A stretch of 64,000 nucleotides of DNA from Bacteroidota bacterium (GTDB lineage: Bacteria; Bacteroidota; Bacteroidia; Flavobacteriales; Flavobacteriaceae): the NCBI GenBank assembly GCA_029557895.1, contig JAKQHT010000024.1, forward strand, positions 37,602-101,601. The letters run 5' to 3'. Both the position numbers and the translations under genes were made by a program. The notes under the pieces were generated by a model. The model did no database searches, was not told where the DNA came from, and saw nothing but the letters and a program-made list of their open reading frames with translations. Position 1 is the first letter of the stretch, and the number at the start of each line of letters is the position of its first letter. Shown piece by piece: positions 46,741 through 58,470 of the stretch.

Positions 46741-46878
46741 AAAAAGGCTGTCCCAATAGTGCTTACGCTTGTCTTTCCTCTTGTTTAGGAATCCCATAAC
46801 ATTGATTGTCAATGTTTATAAGAAGTTGAAACAAGTTTTCAACTTGACAAAAGTGAGCTTTTGAGACAGCCTTTTCAG
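46741..46878 (-). repeat. MITE-like inverted-repeat element, copy 2
   Basis: 138 bp. Read on the minus strand it starts CTGAAAAGGCTGTCTCAAAAGC and ends GGGACAGCCTTTTT, matching copy 1 (33762-33893) at both ends, with the shared TTGTCAAG.TGAA block. It begins 3 nt after the rpoC stop on that strand. There is no ORF. Confidence 0.75.
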
Positions 46879-46881
46879 TTA

Positions 46882-49800
46882 TTAATTATAGTTCAGCTCT
46901 TCTTTCACTTTCATCATTTCATTGAACTCTTCTTTAGATCCCACAATGATGTGCTCGTAGCGCTTGACACCGGTTCCGGCAGGAATCCTGTGTCCTACAA
47001 TCACGTTTTCTTTAAGGCCTTCAAGGTCGTCAATCTTGGCACTTACCGCAGCTTCGTTCAACACTTTAGTGGTTTCCTGGAAGGAAGCCGCAGAAATGAA
47101 CGACTTGGTCTGCAACGAAGCTCTAGTGATACCTTGAAGTATAGGGGTGGCGGTAGCGGGTCTTGCGTCTCTTGCTACTACCAACTTGCCGTCTTCTCTG
47201 GTAAGTATGGAGTTTTCGTCCCTCAATTGACGGAGTGTGACGATCTGTCCAGCTTTTAGAGTTTTGGAATCCCCTGCATCTTCGACAACTTTCATTCCAA
47301 AGATCTTATCGTTTTCTTCGATAAAGTCTGACTTGTGAACCAATTGGTCCTCAAGGAAAATGGTGTCTCCAGAATCTATGATCTGTACTTTGCGCATCAT
47401 TTGTCTAACAACAACTTCAAAGTGCTTGTCATTAATCTTTACACCTTGCAAACGATAGACTTCCTGTACTTCGTTAACCAAATATTGCTGTACCGCAGAT
47501 GGCCCTTTGATGTTAAGGATATCATCCGGAGTGATAGAACCGTCAGATAACGGCATACCTGCTTTTACATAGTCGTTCTCTTGAACAAGGATTTGGTTAG
47601 AGAGTTTCACAAGATAGCGCTTCACTTCACCCAATTTGGATTCGATGACTATCTCCCTATTGCCTCGCTTGATCTTGCCAAAAGATACTACTCCATCGAT
47701 TTCACTCACAACGGCAGGGTTCGAAGGGTTACGTGCCTCAAAAAGTTCTGTCACACGTGGAAGACCTCCTGTAATATCGCCTGCTTTGGCCGACTTGCGT
47801 GGAATCTTCACCAACACCTTGCCAATATTGATTTTCTCGCCATCGTTGATCATCAAGTGCGCCCCGACCGGAAGGTTGTACGAGCGCAAGGTATTTCCCT
47901 TGGAATCCTCGATATGCAACGTTGGGATCAATTTCTTGTTCCTTGATTCTGAAATAACCTTTTCCTGGAATCCGGTCTGCTCATCTATTTCTACTTGGTA
48001 AGTGACACCTTGCTCGATGTTCTCGTAAGATACTTTACCTGCAAATTCAGAAATGATCACACCGTTGTATGGATCCCATGTACAGATAATATCGCCTTTG
48101 GATATTTTTTGCCCAGGTTTTACATAAATGTACGAACCATAAGGAATGTTATTTGTACTCAACACAATGCCTGTCTTGACATCAACCAATTTGAGTTCAG
48201 ATGTACGTGATATTACTACATCTACTTCATTGCCTTGGTTATCAGTTCCTTTGACCACTTTAAGGTCTTCAATTTCAGCGATACCATTAAATTTGGCTGC
48301 CAATTTGTTTTCTTCGGAAATGTTTCCGGCAATACCACCAACGTGGAATGTACGAAGTGTCAACTGTGTACCAGGCTCACCGATAGATTGTGCTGCGACA
48401 ACACCTACTGCTTCACCCATTTGAACCATTTTGCCGGTAGCCAAATTACGGCCGTAGCATTTGGCGCAGATACCTTGTTTGGCTTCACAGGTCAGTGCAG
48501 AACGTACGTCTATAGATTCGAGTGCGGACTCACCAATACGTTTTGCAATGTGGTCGTCGATATGTTCTCCAGCCTTGACCAAAATTTCTTCGGTCATTGG
48601 GTCATAGACATCGTTCAAGGAAGTTCTACCAACGATTCTGTCTTCAAGAGTTTCAATAATCTCTTCGTTTTTCTTAAGCGCAGAAACTTCGATACCTCTC
48701 AAAGTACCACAGTCATCACTATAAATGATAACATCCTGTGATACGTCGACCAAACGACGGGTCAGATAACCCGCATCGGCCGTTTTGAGCGCCGTATCGG
48801 CAAGACCTTTTCGGGCACCGTGGGTAGAGATAAAGTATTCCAAAATCGATAGTCCTTCCTTAAAGTTGGAAAGAATTGGGTTTTCAATGATCTCTCCACC
48901 ACCTGCATTGGATTTTTTGGGCTTGGCCATCAATCCACGCATACCCGTGAGCTGACGGATCTGTTCCTTTGAACCACGGGCACCGGAATCGAGCATCATA
49001 TATACGGAGTTAAATCCTTGTTGGTCCTCACGGATACGTTTCATTGAAAGCTCGGTCAACTCGGCGTTGGTTGAAGTCCAAATATCGATCACTTGGTTGT
49101 AACGCTCGTTATTGGTAATCAATCCCATGTTATAGTTGGTCATAATGGCATCAACTTCACTATTGGCTTTGTCGATCATTACCTGTTTTTGATCAGGGAT
49201 GATGATATCGCCCAAGCTGAATGAAAGACCGCCTTGGAAAGCGAATTTGTACCCCAAGTCCTTGATATTGTCAAGGAATTCTGCGGTTTCGGGCACCGAG
49301 GTCACTTTCAGAATGTGGCCAATAATATCACGTAGGGATTTCTTGGTCAATACCTGATTGATATAGCCTGCAGCCTGTGGTACTTTTTCGTTGAAAAGCA
49401 CGCGTCCTACAGTAGTCTCTATAATTTTTGGAGCTAGTTTTCCTTCGTCATTAAAATCGATGGCTCTAACCCTGATTGATGCATTGAGATCAACTTTCTT
49501 TTCATTATAAGCTATATTGACTTCTTCAAATGAATAGAATGTCAAGCCTTCGCCCTTAACCTTATGGTCTGCAGTTGATTTGCGTTCTTTGGTCATATAA
49601 TAAAGGCCAAGAACCATGTCCTGTGAAGGTACCGTTACCGGAGAACCATTGGCAGGGTTCAGAATGTTATGGGAGGCCAACATCAATAATTGAGCTTCCA
49701 AAATCGCTTCTGGGCCCAATGGCAAGTGTACCGCCATTTGGTCACCGTCAAAATCGGCGTTGAAGGCAGTACATACCAATGGGTGCAACTGAATGGCCTT

Positions 49801-51183
49801 GCCTTCAATCAATTTTGGCTGAAATGCCTGAATACCCAATCTGTGAAGTGTGGGGGCGCGGTTCAAAAGTACCGGGTGTCCTTTAAGGACGTTTTCGAGA
49901 ATATCCCAGACAACAGGTTCTTTCCTGTCGATAATTTTCTTTGCAGATTTTACGGTTTTTACAATACCTCTTTCAATTAATTTTCTTATGATGAATGGTT
50001 TGTAAAGTTCTGCAGCCATATTTTTTGGCAATCCGCACTCAAACAATTTTAGTTCAGGCCCAACGACAATTACCGAACGTGCAGAGTAATCTACACGTTT
50101 TCCGAGCAAGTTTTGACGGAAACGTCCTTGTTTCCCTTTTAGGGAATCTGACAAAGATTTCAACGGCCTGTTTGAATCTGTTTTTACGGCTGAAGCCTTA
50201 CGGGTGTTGTCAAACAATGAGTCCACAGACTCTTGCAACATACGTTTTTCGTTACGCAAGATTACCTCTGGTGCCTTAATCTCCACCAATCGTTTCAAAC
50301 GGTTGTTACGGATAATCACTCGACGGTATAGATCATTCAGATCTGAAGTTGCAAAACGACCACCATCCAACGGCACCAATGGGCGCAATTCTGGTGGAAT
50401 GACCGGTATGACTTTCATGATCATCCATTCCGGCAAGTTCTCACGATTTGCATTAGAATCGCGGAAAGCTTCGACCACTTGAAGGCGTTTTAGAGCTTCT
50501 GTTTTACGTTGTTTGGATGTTTCATTGTTTGCTTTGTGTCGTAGGTCATACGATAGTTCGTTCAAATCGATTCTTGCCAACAAGTCTATCAGGCATTCTG
50601 CTCCCATTTTGGCAATGAACTTGTTAGGGTCGCTGTCATCCAGATATTGGTTGTCCTGTGGCAATGAATCTGCAATGCTCAAATATTCTTCTTCTGTCAA
50701 GAAATCCAATTTTTGCAATGGCTCTCCGTCGATGTTTTTGGCAATACCTGGCTGAATGACCACATAACGTTCGTAATAGATGATCATATCCAATTTTTTG
50801 GACGGCAAGCCCAAAAGATAGCCAATCTTGTTTGGCAACGAACGGAAATACCATATATGGGCTACCGGAACTACCAAATTGATGTGTCCCACCCTATCGC
50901 GCCGTACTTTCTTTTCGGTAACTTCTACGCCACATCGGTCGCAGACAATACCTTTATAACGGATTCTCTTGTATTTTCCGCAAGCACATTCAAAATCCTT
51001 TACAGGCCCGAATATCCTTTCACAGAACAACCCGTCGCGTTCGGGCTTATGCGTTCTGTAGTTGATTGTTTCCGGTTTCAGGACCTCACCAAGGGATGCT
51101 GCCAAAATAGATTCCGGTGATGCCAAACCTATAGAGATTTTATTGAATCTCTGAACTGTATTTTTATCTTGTCTTTTTGCCAT
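46882..51183 (-). CDS. rpoC: DNA-directed RNA polymerase subunit beta'
   Basis: 1433 residues, full length. The N-terminal zinc finger is [23 protein letters not shown], and the active-site Mg-binding loop is NADFDGDQM. The second zinc ligand set is [19 protein letters not shown]. It is the last gene of the rplK-rpoC operon and stops just before the inverted-repeat element. Confidence 0.99.
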   Translation of the reverse strand: MAKRQDKNTVQRFNKISIGLASPESILAASLGEVLKPETINYRTHKPERDGLFCERIFGPVKDFECACGKYKRIRYKGIVCDRCGVEVTEKKVRRDRVGHINLVVPVAHIWYFRSLPNKIGYLLGLPSKKLDMIIYYERYVVIQPGIAKNIDGEPLQKLDFLTEEEYLSIADSLPQDNQYLDDSDPNKFIAKMGAECLIDLLARIDLNELSYDLRHKANNETSKQRKTEALKRLQVVEAFRDSNANRENLPEWMIMKVIPVIPPELRPLVPLDGGRFATSDLNDLYRRVIIRNNRLKRLVEIKAPEVILRNEKRMLQESVDSLFDNTRKASAVKTDSNRPLKSLSDSLKGKQGRFRQNLLGKRVDYSARSVIVVGPELKLFECGLPKNMAAELYKPFIIRKLIERGIVKTVKSAKKIIDRKEPVVWDILENVLKGHPVLLNRAPTLHRLGIQAFQPKLIEGKAIQLHPLVCTAFNADFDGDQMAVHLPLGPEAILEAQLLMLASHNILNPANGSPVTVPSQDMVLGLYYMTKERKSTADHKVKGEGLTFYSFEEVNIAYNEKKVDLNASIRVRAIDFNDEGKLAPKIIETTVGRVLFNEKVPQAAGYINQVLTKKSLRDIIGHILKVTSVPETAEFLDNIKDLGYKFAFQGGLSFSLGDIIIPDQKQVMIDKANSEVDAIMTNYNMGLITNNERYNQVIDIWTSTNAELTELSMKRIREDQQGFNSVYMMLDSGARGSKEQIRQLTGMRGLMAKPKKSNAGGGEIIENPILSNFKEGLSILEYFISTHGARKGLADTALKTADAGYLTRRLVDVSQDVIIYSDDCGTLRGIEVSALKKNEEIIETLEDRIVGRTSLNDVYDPMTEEILVKAGEHIDDHIAKRIGESALESIDVRSALTCEAKQGICAKCYGRNLATGKMVQMGEAVGVVAAQSIGEPGTQLTLRTFHVGGIAGNISEENKLAAKFNGIAEIEDLKVVKGTDNQGNEVDVVISRTSELKLVDVKTGIVLSTNNIPYGSYIYVKPGQKISKGDIICTWDPYNGVIISEFAGKVSYENIEQGVTYQVEIDEQTGFQEKVISESRNKKLIPTLHIEDSKGNTLRSYNLPVGAHLMINDGEKINIGKVLVKIPRKSAKAGDITGGLPRVTELFEARNPSNPAVVSEIDGVVSFGKIKRGNREIVIESKLGEVKRYLVKLSNQILVQENDYVKAGMPLSDGSITPDDILNIKGPSAVQQYLVNEVQEVYRLQGVKINDKHFEVVVRQMMRKVQIIDSGDTIFLEDQLVHKSDFIEENDKIFGMKVVEDAGDSKTLKAGQIVTLRQLRDENSILTREDGKLVVARDARPATATPILQGITRASLQTKSFISAASFQETTKVLNEAAVSAKIDDLEGLKENVIVGHRIPAGTGVKRYEHIIVGSKEEFNEMMKVKEELNYN

Positions 51184-51261
51184 TTTCTTTTAGTGTTAAG
51201 TATCAGCGACAGTATTCAGTTCCTTATTTCGGAAACTGAATACTGGTTACTGCTCACTTTT

Positions 51262-54200
51262 TTATTCTTCCAATCTAATATCCAATCCCAAACCTTTTAG
51301 TTCGTGCATCAACACGTTGAAAGATTCAGGTAGTCCTGGTTCTGGCATAGGCTCACCCTTTACGATAGCTTCGTAAGTTTTTGCCCTACCTATAACGTCA
51401 TCAGATTTTACTGTCAAGATCTCACGCAAGGTCGCCGAAGCTCCATAAGCTTCAAGTGCCCAAACCTCCATCTCACCAAAACGCTGTCCGCCAAACTGGG
51501 CTTTACCTCCCAATGGTTGCTGCGTAATCAACGAGTATGGTCCGATAGAGCGCGAGTGCATCTTATCGTCAACCATGTGGCCTAGTTTCAACATATAGAT
51601 GACACCTACTGTTGCTGGTTGGTCAAAACGGTCGCCTGTGCCTCCGTCATAAAGATATGTGTGGCCAAAGCGAGGTATTCCTGCCTCGTCGGTCAATTCA
51701 TTGATTTGATCTAAAGTAGCACCGTCAAAAATTGGGGTTGCATAGGTGCGTCCCAATTTTTGCCCTGCCCAACCGAGCACGGTTTCGTAAATCTGGCCAA
51801 TGTTCATACGGGATGGTACACCAAGTGGGTTCAATACGATGTCCACAGGCGTTCCATCTTCGAGGAATGGCATATCTTCCTGACGGACGATACGTGCCAC
51901 GATACCTTTGTTTCCATGGCGTCCGGCCATCTTGTCACCAACTTTCAACTTGCGTTTTTTAGCGATGTAGACTTTGGCCAATTTGATGATACCGGCAGGT
52001 AGTTCGTCCCCTATGGATATGGTAAACTTCTCGCGGCGCAACGAACCTTGAAGATCGTTTTCTTTGATCTTGTAGTTGTGGATCAAATCGGCAATCAGTT
52101 CGTTGGTATGTTCATCCACTGTCCAGCTTCCGGAAGTCAGGTGTGTGTAATCATCCACGGCATTGAGCATCTTCAAGGTGTATTTCTTTCCTTTTGGAAT
52201 GATTTCCTCTCCCAAGTCGTTGTAGATTCCCTGTGCTGTTTTTCCATTGACAATGTTAAACAATTTGTCAACCAAAACTGCTTTTAGTTCGTCAAACTTT
52301 CTGTAATAGACAGCTTCAAGTGCATCGATATCTTCTTTGTCTTTGGCTCTCTTTCGCTTGTCTTTTACTGCTCTTGAAAATAGTTTCTTGTCGATAACGA
52401 CCCCTTGTAGTGATGGTGAAGCTTTGAGTGATGCATCTTTAACATCGCCTGCCTTGTCGCCAAAGATGGCCCTCAAAAGTTTTTCTTCAGGTGTTGGGTC
52501 AGATTCGCCTTTTGGCGTGATCTTACCGATCAAAATATCACCGGGTTTTACTTCTGCACCGATACGGATCATACCGTTTTCGTCCAAATCTTTGGTGGCC
52601 TCTTCGGAAACATTTGGAATGTCATTGGTCAATTCTTCATTACCCAATTTGGTATCTCGAACTTCCAATGAATATTCGTCAATGTGGATTGAGGTGAAAA
52701 TGTCATCGCGAACTACTTTTTCGGATATAACGATAGCATCCTCAAAGTTGTAACCTTTCCAGGGCATGAACGCCACTTTCATGTTACGTCCCAGTGCAAG
52801 TTCGCCATTTTGTGTAGCATATCCTTCACAAAGCACCTGTCCTTTTCTCACCTTGTCGCCTTTCCTAACAATAGGTTTGAGGTTTATGGATGTTCCTTGG
52901 TTTGTTTTCCTGAACTTGATCAAAGGATAGGTTTTGGTATCGCCATCAAAGCTGACCATCGCCTCTTCTTCGGTACGGTGGTACCTGATGATGATTTCGT
53001 TGGCATCAACATATTCCACGACGCCGTCACCTTCGGCATTGATCAATACTCGTGAGTCTGTAGCAACTTGACGTTCCAGTCCGGTACCGACTATCGGGGC
53101 TTCTGGGCGTAACAATGGTACTGCCTGACGCATCATGTTGGATCCCATCAAGGCCCTGTTTGCGTCATCATGTTCCAAGAAAGGAATAAGTGAAGCTGAT
53201 ATTGATGCCACTTGGTTGGGTGCAACGTCTGTGTAGTTTGCCTTTGTGGGCTCAACGACAGGGAAATCACCTTCATGGCGTGCAATGAGTTTTTCTTCGA
53301 TGATTTTTCCAATTCCATCCACACGGATGTTTGCTTGGGCTATCAACATGTCTTCCTCTTCTTCAGCGCTCAAATAAGTGGGTTCGTTCTTGATGTCAAC
53401 CACACCGTTCTCTACTTTGCGATATGGTGTTTCGATGAATCCCATGCCGTTTACTTTTGCGTAAACCGAAAGTGATGAGATCAAACCGATATTTGGACCT
53501 TCGGGAGTTTCGATGGGGCACAGACGGCCGTAATGTGTATAGTGTACGTCACGGACTTCAAAGCCGGCCCTTTCGCGGGAAAGTCCTCCAGGCCCAAGGG
53601 CTGAAAGACGGCGCTTGTGCGTGATTTCGGCCAGTGGGTTGGTCTGATCCATGAACTGTGACAATTGGTTGGTACCAAAAAATGAGTTAATGACAGAGGA
53701 CAGAGTCTTGGCATTAATCAAATCTATAGGTGTAAACACTTCATTGTCACGAACGTTCATACGTTCTCTGATGGTTCGTGCCATACGGGCCAAACCGATG
53801 CCGAACTGTTGTGAAAGCTGCTCGCCAACGGTGCGTACACGTCGGTTTGACAAGTGATCGATATCATCGATTTCTGCTTTGGAATTGATCAGTTCTATCA
53901 AATATTTTATGATGGTAATGATATCGACTTTGGTAAGTACTTGTTTGTCCATACCGATATCAAGACCCAATTTTTTGTTCATCCTGTAACGGCCAACTTC
54001 TCCAAGGGAATAGCGTTGGTCCGAGAAGAACAGTTTGTCAATGATGCCGCGAGCGGTTTCCTCATCGGGCGGCTCGGCGTTGCGCAATTGACGGTATATA
54101 TGTTCTACGGCTTCTTTTTCAGAGTTGGTAGGGTCTTTTTGCAATGTGTTGTAGATAATAGCATAGTCGCCTTGCTGTGCGCTCTCTTTGTGCAAAAGAA

Positions 54201-55074
54201 TGGTTTTGGCATCGGCTTCAACTATTTCCTCAATATTGTCCTTGTCCAATATAGTATCACGGTCAAGCACAATTTCATTACGTTCTATAGAAACCACTTC
54301 GCCTGTATCTTCATCTACGAAATCTTCGTGCCAAGTGTTCAAAACACGGGCGGCAAGCTTGCGCCCCAAAACTTTTTTAAGGCCTACTTTAGAAACTTTT
54401 ATTTCTTCTGCAAGGTCAAAAATCTCAAGGATATCTTTGTCGCGCTCAAAACCTATGGCCCTGAACAATGTGGTTACAGGCAATTTTTTCTTCCTGTCGA
54501 TGTAAGCGTACATAACGCTGTTGATGTCCGTTGCAAACTCGATCCAGGAGCCTTTGAAAGGAATTACACGGGCTGAATAAAGTTTGGTACCGTTGGCATG
54601 GAACGACTGGCTAAAGAATACGCCCGGCGATCGGTGCAACTGTGATACCACGACACGCTCGGCGCCATTGATCACAAAGGTGCCACTTGGTGTCATGTAG
54701 GGGATGGTTCCCAAATAAACGTCTTGGACGATGGTTTCAAAGTCCTCATGCTCCGGGTCTGTGCAATAGAGTTTCAGGCGAGCCTTGAGTGGCACGCTGT
54801 ATGTAAGGCCTCTTTCAATACACTCTTCTATGGTATATCTTGGTGGGTCTATAAAGTAATCGAGGAACTCTAAAACAAATTGGTTTCTTGTATCAGTAAT
54901 CGGAAAATTTTCCATGAAGGTTGAGTACAAACCTTCGTTTTCCCGTTCTTCTGATTTTGTTTCCAATTGAAAAAAATCCTGAAAGGATTTGATCTGGATA
55001 TCCAAAAAGTCGGGATATTCTGTTCTGTTTACAATGGAAGAGAAATTTAATCTTTCAGCTTTTTGTGCTAACAT
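51262..55074 (-). CDS. rpoB: DNA-directed RNA polymerase subunit beta
   Basis: 1270 residues, full length. It begins [14 protein letters not shown] and ends [12 protein letters not shown], with the conserved block [12 protein letters not shown]-like ([12 protein letters not shown]) and the rifampicin-region sequence [32 protein letters not shown]. It is 78 nt upstream of rpoC on the same strand. A hairpin lies between rplL and rpoB. Confidence 0.99.
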   Translation of the reverse strand: MLAQKAERLNFSSIVNRTEYPDFLDIQIKSFQDFFQLETKSEERENEGLYSTFMENFPITDTRNQFVLEFLDYFIDPPRYTIEECIERGLTYSVPLKARLKLYCTDPEHEDFETIVQDVYLGTIPYMTPSGTFVINGAERVVVSQLHRSPGVFFSQSFHANGTKLYSARVIPFKGSWIEFATDINSVMYAYIDRKKKLPVTTLFRAIGFERDKDILEIFDLAEEIKVSKVGLKKVLGRKLAARVLNTWHEDFVDEDTGEVVSIERNEIVLDRDTILDKDNIEEIVEADAKTILLHKESAQQGDYAIIYNTLQKDPTNSEKEAVEHIYRQLRNAEPPDEETARGIIDKLFFSDQRYSLGEVGRYRMNKKLGLDIGMDKQVLTKVDIITIIKYLIELINSKAEIDDIDHLSNRRVRTVGEQLSQQFGIGLARMARTIRERMNVRDNEVFTPIDLINAKTLSSVINSFFGTNQLSQFMDQTNPLAEITHKRRLSALGPGGLSRERAGFEVRDVHYTHYGRLCPIETPEGPNIGLISSLSVYAKVNGMGFIETPYRKVENGVVDIKNEPTYLSAEEEEDMLIAQANIRVDGIGKIIEEKLIARHEGDFPVVEPTKANYTDVAPNQVASISASLIPFLEHDDANRALMGSNMMRQAVPLLRPEAPIVGTGLERQVATDSRVLINAEGDGVVEYVDANEIIIRYHRTEEEAMVSFDGDTKTYPLIKFRKTNQGTSINLKPIVRKGDKVRKGQVLCEGYATQNGELALGRNMKVAFMPWKGYNFEDAIVISEKVVRDDIFTSIHIDEYSLEVRDTKLGNEELTNDIPNVSEEATKDLDENGMIRIGAEVKPGDILIGKITPKGESDPTPEEKLLRAIFGDKAGDVKDASLKASPSLQGVVIDKKLFSRAVKDKRKRAKDKEDIDALEAVYYRKFDELKAVLVDKLFNIVNGKTAQGIYNDLGEEIIPKGKKYTLKMLNAVDDYTHLTSGSWTVDEHTNELIADLIHNYKIKENDLQGSLRREKFTISIGDELPAGIIKLAKVYIAKKRKLKVGDKMAGRHGNKGIVARIVRQEDMPFLEDGTPVDIVLNPLGVPSRMNIGQIYETVLGWAGQKLGRTYATPIFDGATLDQINELTDEAGIPRFGHTYLYDGGTGDRFDQPATVGVIYMLKLGHMVDDKMHSRSIGPYSLITQQPLGGKAQFGGQRFGEMEVWALEAYGASATLREILTVKSDDVIGRAKTYEAIVKGEPMPEPGLPESFNVLMHELKGLGLDIRLEE

Positions 55075-55140
55075 CGATGTACGAGATTATGATTAAAATA
55101 ATAGTTGTTTTTTTATGCAAGCTTAATATGCACAAAATGG

Positions 55141-55187
55141 TTTAGGCCATTCCAACTTCCGATAGCGATCGGGGCGGAAGACCTAAA
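55141..55187 (-). repeat. Hairpin with a CGATAGCGATCG core between rplL and rpoB
   Basis: TTTAGG at one end pairs with CCTAAA at the other, enclosing TTCCGATAGCGATCGGGGCGGAA. It could be a transcript-processing or attenuation hairpin, or a short palindromic repeat of the type scattered in flavobacterial genomes. There is no T run, so it is not a simple terminator. Confidence 0.5.
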
Positions 55188-55212
55188 CCTTTAATTATAG
55201 GCTTGGTATCGC

Positions 55213-55593
55213 TTACTTAAGCTCAACCTCTGCACCAGCTTCTTCCAAAGATGCTTTCAAGCCTTCTGCTTCATCTTTAGAAACGCCTTCTTTGACATTG
55301 CTTGGTGCGCCGTCAACTAGTTCTTTTGCTTCTTTAAGTCCAAGACCTGTCAATTCTTTAACAAGTTTCACGACTGCAAGTTTAGAAGCACCGGCAGCTT
55401 TAAGAACAACAGTGAATTCTGTTTGCTCTTCAGCGGCTTCTCCGCCACCTGCTCCAGCTCCTGGAGCGGCAACTGCAACTGCTGCAGCGGCTGGTTCGAT
55501 GCCGTATTCTTCTTTTAATATTGCGGCCAACTCATTGACTTCTTTTACTGTCAAGTTAACCAATTTTTCTGCGAAATCTTTTAAATCTGCCAT
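55213..55593 (-). CDS. rplL: 50S ribosomal protein L7/L12
   Basis: 126 residues: an N-terminal dimerisation helix ([30 protein letters not shown]), an Ala/Gly-rich hinge ([22 protein letters not shown]) and the C-terminal factor-binding domain ([39 protein letters not shown]). It forms the ribosomal stalk and recruits GTPase factors. Confidence 0.98.
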   Translation of the reverse strand: MADLKDFAEKLVNLTVKEVNELAAILKEEYGIEPAAAAVAVAAPGAGAGGGEAAEEQTEFTVVLKAAGASKLAVVKLVKELTGLGLKEAKELVDGAPSNVKEGVSKDEAEGLKASLEEAGAEVELK

Positions 55594-55660
55594 TTTTCTA
55601 TCGTTTTAAAAATTTTTAATAAATTATAATTGTTTTAAGTGCGTACTTGTTTTTTTAGCC

Positions 55661-56176
55661 TTATTTTTCTGATAAGGTTTTTACGATGCCTGCCAACTTG
55701 CCACCGCTCGACTTAAGTGCAGAGACAACATTTTTGGCCGGTGATTGCAACAATCCGATGATATCGCCAATCAATTCTTCTCTGGACTTTATGTCAACAA
55801 GGGCATCCAATTGATTATCCCCAATGTATATGGCCTCTTCTATAAAAGCGCCTTTGAGCAATGGTTTATCGGATTTTTTACGGAATGCCTTGATAACTTT
55901 AGCGGGGGCGTTGCCGGTTTCAGCATACATTACGGAGGTATTGCCTTTCAAAGTTTTTGGAAGGTCTCCGAAATCCTTGTCAGAAGCTTCCATGGCTTTT
56001 TCTAACAAGGTGTTCTTGACGACTGCCAGCCTAATGTTTGCCTTAAAGCATGCGCGTCGTAGATCGGAAGTGTTGGCTGCGTTCAATCCGGAAATATCCG
56101 TAAGATAAATATGCGAACTACTCGCCAGTTGAGCAGTCAACTCTTCAATTACTTGTGATTTTTCTTCTCTTGTCAT
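55661..56176 (-). CDS. rplJ: 50S ribosomal protein L10
   Basis: 171 residues, MTREEKSQVIEELTAQLASSSHIYLTDISGLNAANTSDLRRACF..., typical of uL10, the base of the stalk that holds L7/L12 dimers. It is the gene between rplA and rplL. Confidence 0.97.
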   Translation of the reverse strand: MTREEKSQVIEELTAQLASSSHIYLTDISGLNAANTSDLRRACFKANIRLAVVKNTLLEKAMEASDKDFGDLPKTLKGNTSVMYAETGNAPAKVIKAFRKKSDKPLLKGAFIEEAIYIGDNQLDALVDIKSREELIGDIIGLLQSPAKNVVSALKSSGGKLAGIVKTLSEK

Positions 56177-56198
56177 AATTATTAAAGTTAAACTACTA

Positions 56199-56888
56199 CT
56201 ATACTACTTTTGTATCTACTGCTATACTCGGGCTCATTGTGCTGGAGATATAAATGCTCTTCACATAGGTGCCTTTTGCTGTTGTGGGCTTCAATTTGAT
56301 AAGCGTAGAGACTAACTCTTTTGCGTTGCCCACCAGTTTGTCGGCAGTAAATGAAGCTTTGCCAATTGGTGCGTGCACGATTCCTGTTTTATCAACTTTG
56401 AAATCGATCTTACCTGCTTTGACTTCTGCTACCGCTTTGCCCACTTCCATGGTTACGGTTCCTGTCTTGGGGTTTGGCATAAGGCCTCGTGGCCCTAAAA
56501 CTCTACCCAATGGTCCTAATTTTCCCATGATAGCCGGCATGGTTACGATAACGTCCACATCGGTCCAACCATTCTTGATTTTATCGAGGTACTCGTCCAA
56601 TCCAACATAGTCGGCTCCTGCTTCTTTAGCTTCCTGCTCCTTGTCTGGGGTAACCAATGCAAGGACTTTCATGTCTTTTCCTGTTCCGTGAGGTAAAGAA
56701 ACAACGCCTCTTACCATTTGGTTTGCCTTGCGCGGATCTACACCGAGTCTAACGGCGATGTCCACAGAAGCATCAAATTTTGTATAGGTGATTTCTTTCA
56801 ATAAAGCCGAAGCTTCTTCAAGAGAGTAAAGTTTGTTTTTGTCAACTTTTGCTCTTGCCTCTTTTTGTTTTTTTGTCAATTTTGCCAT
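56199..56888 (-). CDS. rplA: 50S ribosomal protein L1
   Basis: 229 residues, with the L1 signature [29 protein letters not shown]. It sits on the mobile stalk by the E site. It lies 11 nt downstream of rplK. Confidence 0.98.
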   Translation of the reverse strand: MAKLTKKQKEARAKVDKNKLYSLEEASALLKEITYTKFDASVDIAVRLGVDPRKANQMVRGVVSLPHGTGKDMKVLALVTPDKEQEAKEAGADYVGLDEYLDKIKNGWTDVDVIVTMPAIMGKLGPLGRVLGPRGLMPNPKTGTVTMEVGKAVAEVKAGKIDFKVDKTGIVHAPIGKASFTADKLVGNAKELVSTLIKLKPTTAKGTYVKSIYISSTMSPSIAVDTKVV

Positions 56889-56899
56889 TTCAAAAAGGT

Positions 56900-57337
56900 T
56901 TAATAAGGTTTGATCCCTGTGATGGTGATACCCATTGATCTTGCCGTTCCCGCAACCATGTTCATGGCAGATTCCATTGTAAATGCATTCAAATCTTGCA
57001 TTTTATCTTCTGCAATCGCTTTCACTTGGTCCCAGGTTACTTTTGCTACTTTCTTTCTGTTCGGTTCACCAGATCCTTTTTTTACTTTGGCCGCTTCCAA
57101 TAATTGTACTGCAGCTGGTGGGGTCTTGATCACGAAATCAAACGATTTGTCCTTGAAAACAGATATGACAACGGGCAATACTTTGCCGGGCTTGTCCTGT
57201 GTCCTCGCGTTGAACTGTTTGCAAAATTCCATGATATTAACTCCAGCAGCTCCTAAAGCGGGTCCTACCGGTGGCGAAGGATTCGCGGCACCTCCCCGAA
57301 CTTGTAGCTTAACTACTTTACTTAATTCTTTTGCCAT
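56900..57337 (-). CDS. rplK: 50S ribosomal protein L11
   Basis: 145 residues: [37 protein letters not shown], the usual L11 N-terminus. It binds the GTPase-associated 23S region. The leader upstream of rplK is about 70 nt after nusG. Confidence 0.98.
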   Translation of the reverse strand: MAKELSKVVKLQVRGGAANPSPPVGPALGAAGVNIMEFCKQFNARTQDKPGKVLPVVISVFKDKSFDFVIKTPPAAVQLLEAAKVKKGSGEPNRKKVAKVTWDQVKAIAEDKMQDLNAFTMESAMNMVAGTARSMGITITGIKPY

Positions 57338-57408
57338 TTTTCAAAATTTAATTGCCGTCTTCCCGATTGGAAGCTGAAAAGACGTTCTATCTATTGTGTA
57401 ACAATTAT

Positions 57409-57966
57409 TTAAACTTTTTCTACTTGCATATAGCTCAATTCCAACGGTGTTTTTCTTCCAAAAATCTTTACCATAACTTCGAGCTTGCGCTTTTCTTCAT
57501 TGATCTTTTCGATAGTACCGTCAAACCCATTGAAAGGCCCGTCGATAACTTTGACAGTTTCTCCGATGGTAAACGGAATAGCCACATTTGCATCGGCATC
57601 AACCGTTAGTTCATCGACTTTGCCCAACATCCTGTTTACTTCTGACTGTCGTAACGGCACTGGATCGCCATTTTTTGTTTCTCCAAGAAAACCGATAACG
57701 TTGGTAATGGAACGTATGATGTGAGGTATCTCCCCACTCAAATTGGCTTGAATCATGATATACCCCGGGAAATAAACTTTTTCTTTGTTAATTTTTTTCC
57801 CATTGCGAACCTGAATCACCTTTTCGGTAGGTACCAGTACCTGCTCTACATAGTCGCCAAGTCCAAGTCTGGCAATCTCATTTTCAATATAGGTCTTGAT
57901 CTTGTTTTCCTGTCCGCTAACGGCCCTGATGACGTACCATCTTTTATTTGTGCTTGTTTCAGTCAT
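57409..57966 (-). CDS. nusG: Transcription termination/antitermination factor NusG
   Basis: 185 residues. The NGN domain begins RWYVIRAVSGQENKIKTYIENEI. The KOW domain shows VKVIDGPFNGFDGTIEKINEEKRKLEVMVKIFGRKTPLELSYMQVEKV. It links RNA polymerase with Rho or the ribosome. It is 14 nt after secE. Confidence 0.97.
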   Translation of the reverse strand: MTETSTNKRWYVIRAVSGQENKIKTYIENEIARLGLGDYVEQVLVPTEKVIQVRNGKKINKEKVYFPGYIMIQANLSGEIPHIIRSITNVIGFLGETKNGDPVPLRQSEVNRMLGKVDELTVDADANVAIPFTIGETVKVIDGPFNGFDGTIEKINEEKRKLEVMVKIFGRKTPLELSYMQVEKV

Positions 57967-57980
57967 TCCAAGTACATTTA

Positions 57981-58175
57981 TTATTTGAGCCAGTTAAAAT
58001 AAGTTTCTATGACATTGCTGAAAACAGTATCAACACCCCAGATAGCGAGCGAAAATATGATGGAAAAAACTGCTACTACTATGGTCAACCGTTGCGCTTC
58101 TGCCCAAGTTGGCCACGTGACGTTGTTTTTCAACTCATCAAAAGATTCTTTTACATAGTTTACAAATCCTGCCAT
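57981..58175 (-). CDS. secE: Preprotein translocase subunit SecE
   Basis: 64 residues: an amphipathic part YVKESFDELKNNVTWPTWAEAQ, then a single transmembrane helix (LTIVVAVFSIIFSLAIWGVDTVFSNVI). This is the short SecE of Bacteroidota, which stabilises SecYEG. It lies between tRNA-Trp and nusG. Confidence 0.95.
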   Translation of the reverse strand: MAGFVNYVKESFDELKNNVTWPTWAEAQRLTIVVAVFSIIFSLAIWGVDTVFSNVIETYFNWLK

Positions 58176-58231
58176 TTTATTATTGTGTTTTGGACCTTAA
58201 AACTTGTCCATTTGGTATTTATTCTATTCTG

Positions 58232-58304
58232 CACGGGTTGAGAGACTCGAACTCCCGACACCTGGTTTTGGAGACCAGTGCTCTACCAACTGAGCTAAAC
58301 CCGT
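58232..58304 (-). tRNA. tRNA-Trp (CCA)
   Basis: 73-nt cloverleaf. The 7-bp acceptor stem ACGGGTT/AACCCGT with a G discriminator, D-arm TAGCTCAGTTGGTAGAGCA, anticodon loop CTCCAAA and T-arm GTTCGAGTC. Anticodon CCA. No encoded 3' CCA. Located between tuf and secE. Confidence 0.95.
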
Positions 58305-58421
58305 ATAAAGGAACAGTGACCAGATATCTTTTTGTTCTTTATATTGTATCAGGCCACCTTTTTTATCGCTCAATTTTGAGCATTGCCTATTGGCATACAG
58401 GTAAACCCGTAAATATAAATC

Positions 58422-58448
58422 AAGGCGTTCCGAAAATCGGAACACCTT
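58422..58448 (-). terminator. Hairpin downstream of tuf
   Basis: AAGGcGTTCCG / CGGAACaCCTT stem 23 nt after the tuf stop, without a clear T run. It may terminate weakly or mark processing between tuf and tRNA-Trp. Confidence 0.45.
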
Positions 58449-58470
58449 AATTCATATATGCGATTTGAAA

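Noticed and set aside
53854-54576. 240-codon plus-strand ORF antisense to rpoB
   Set aside because: It lies fully inside rpoB in the opposite direction; such shadow ORFs recur here, and its protein resembles no family.
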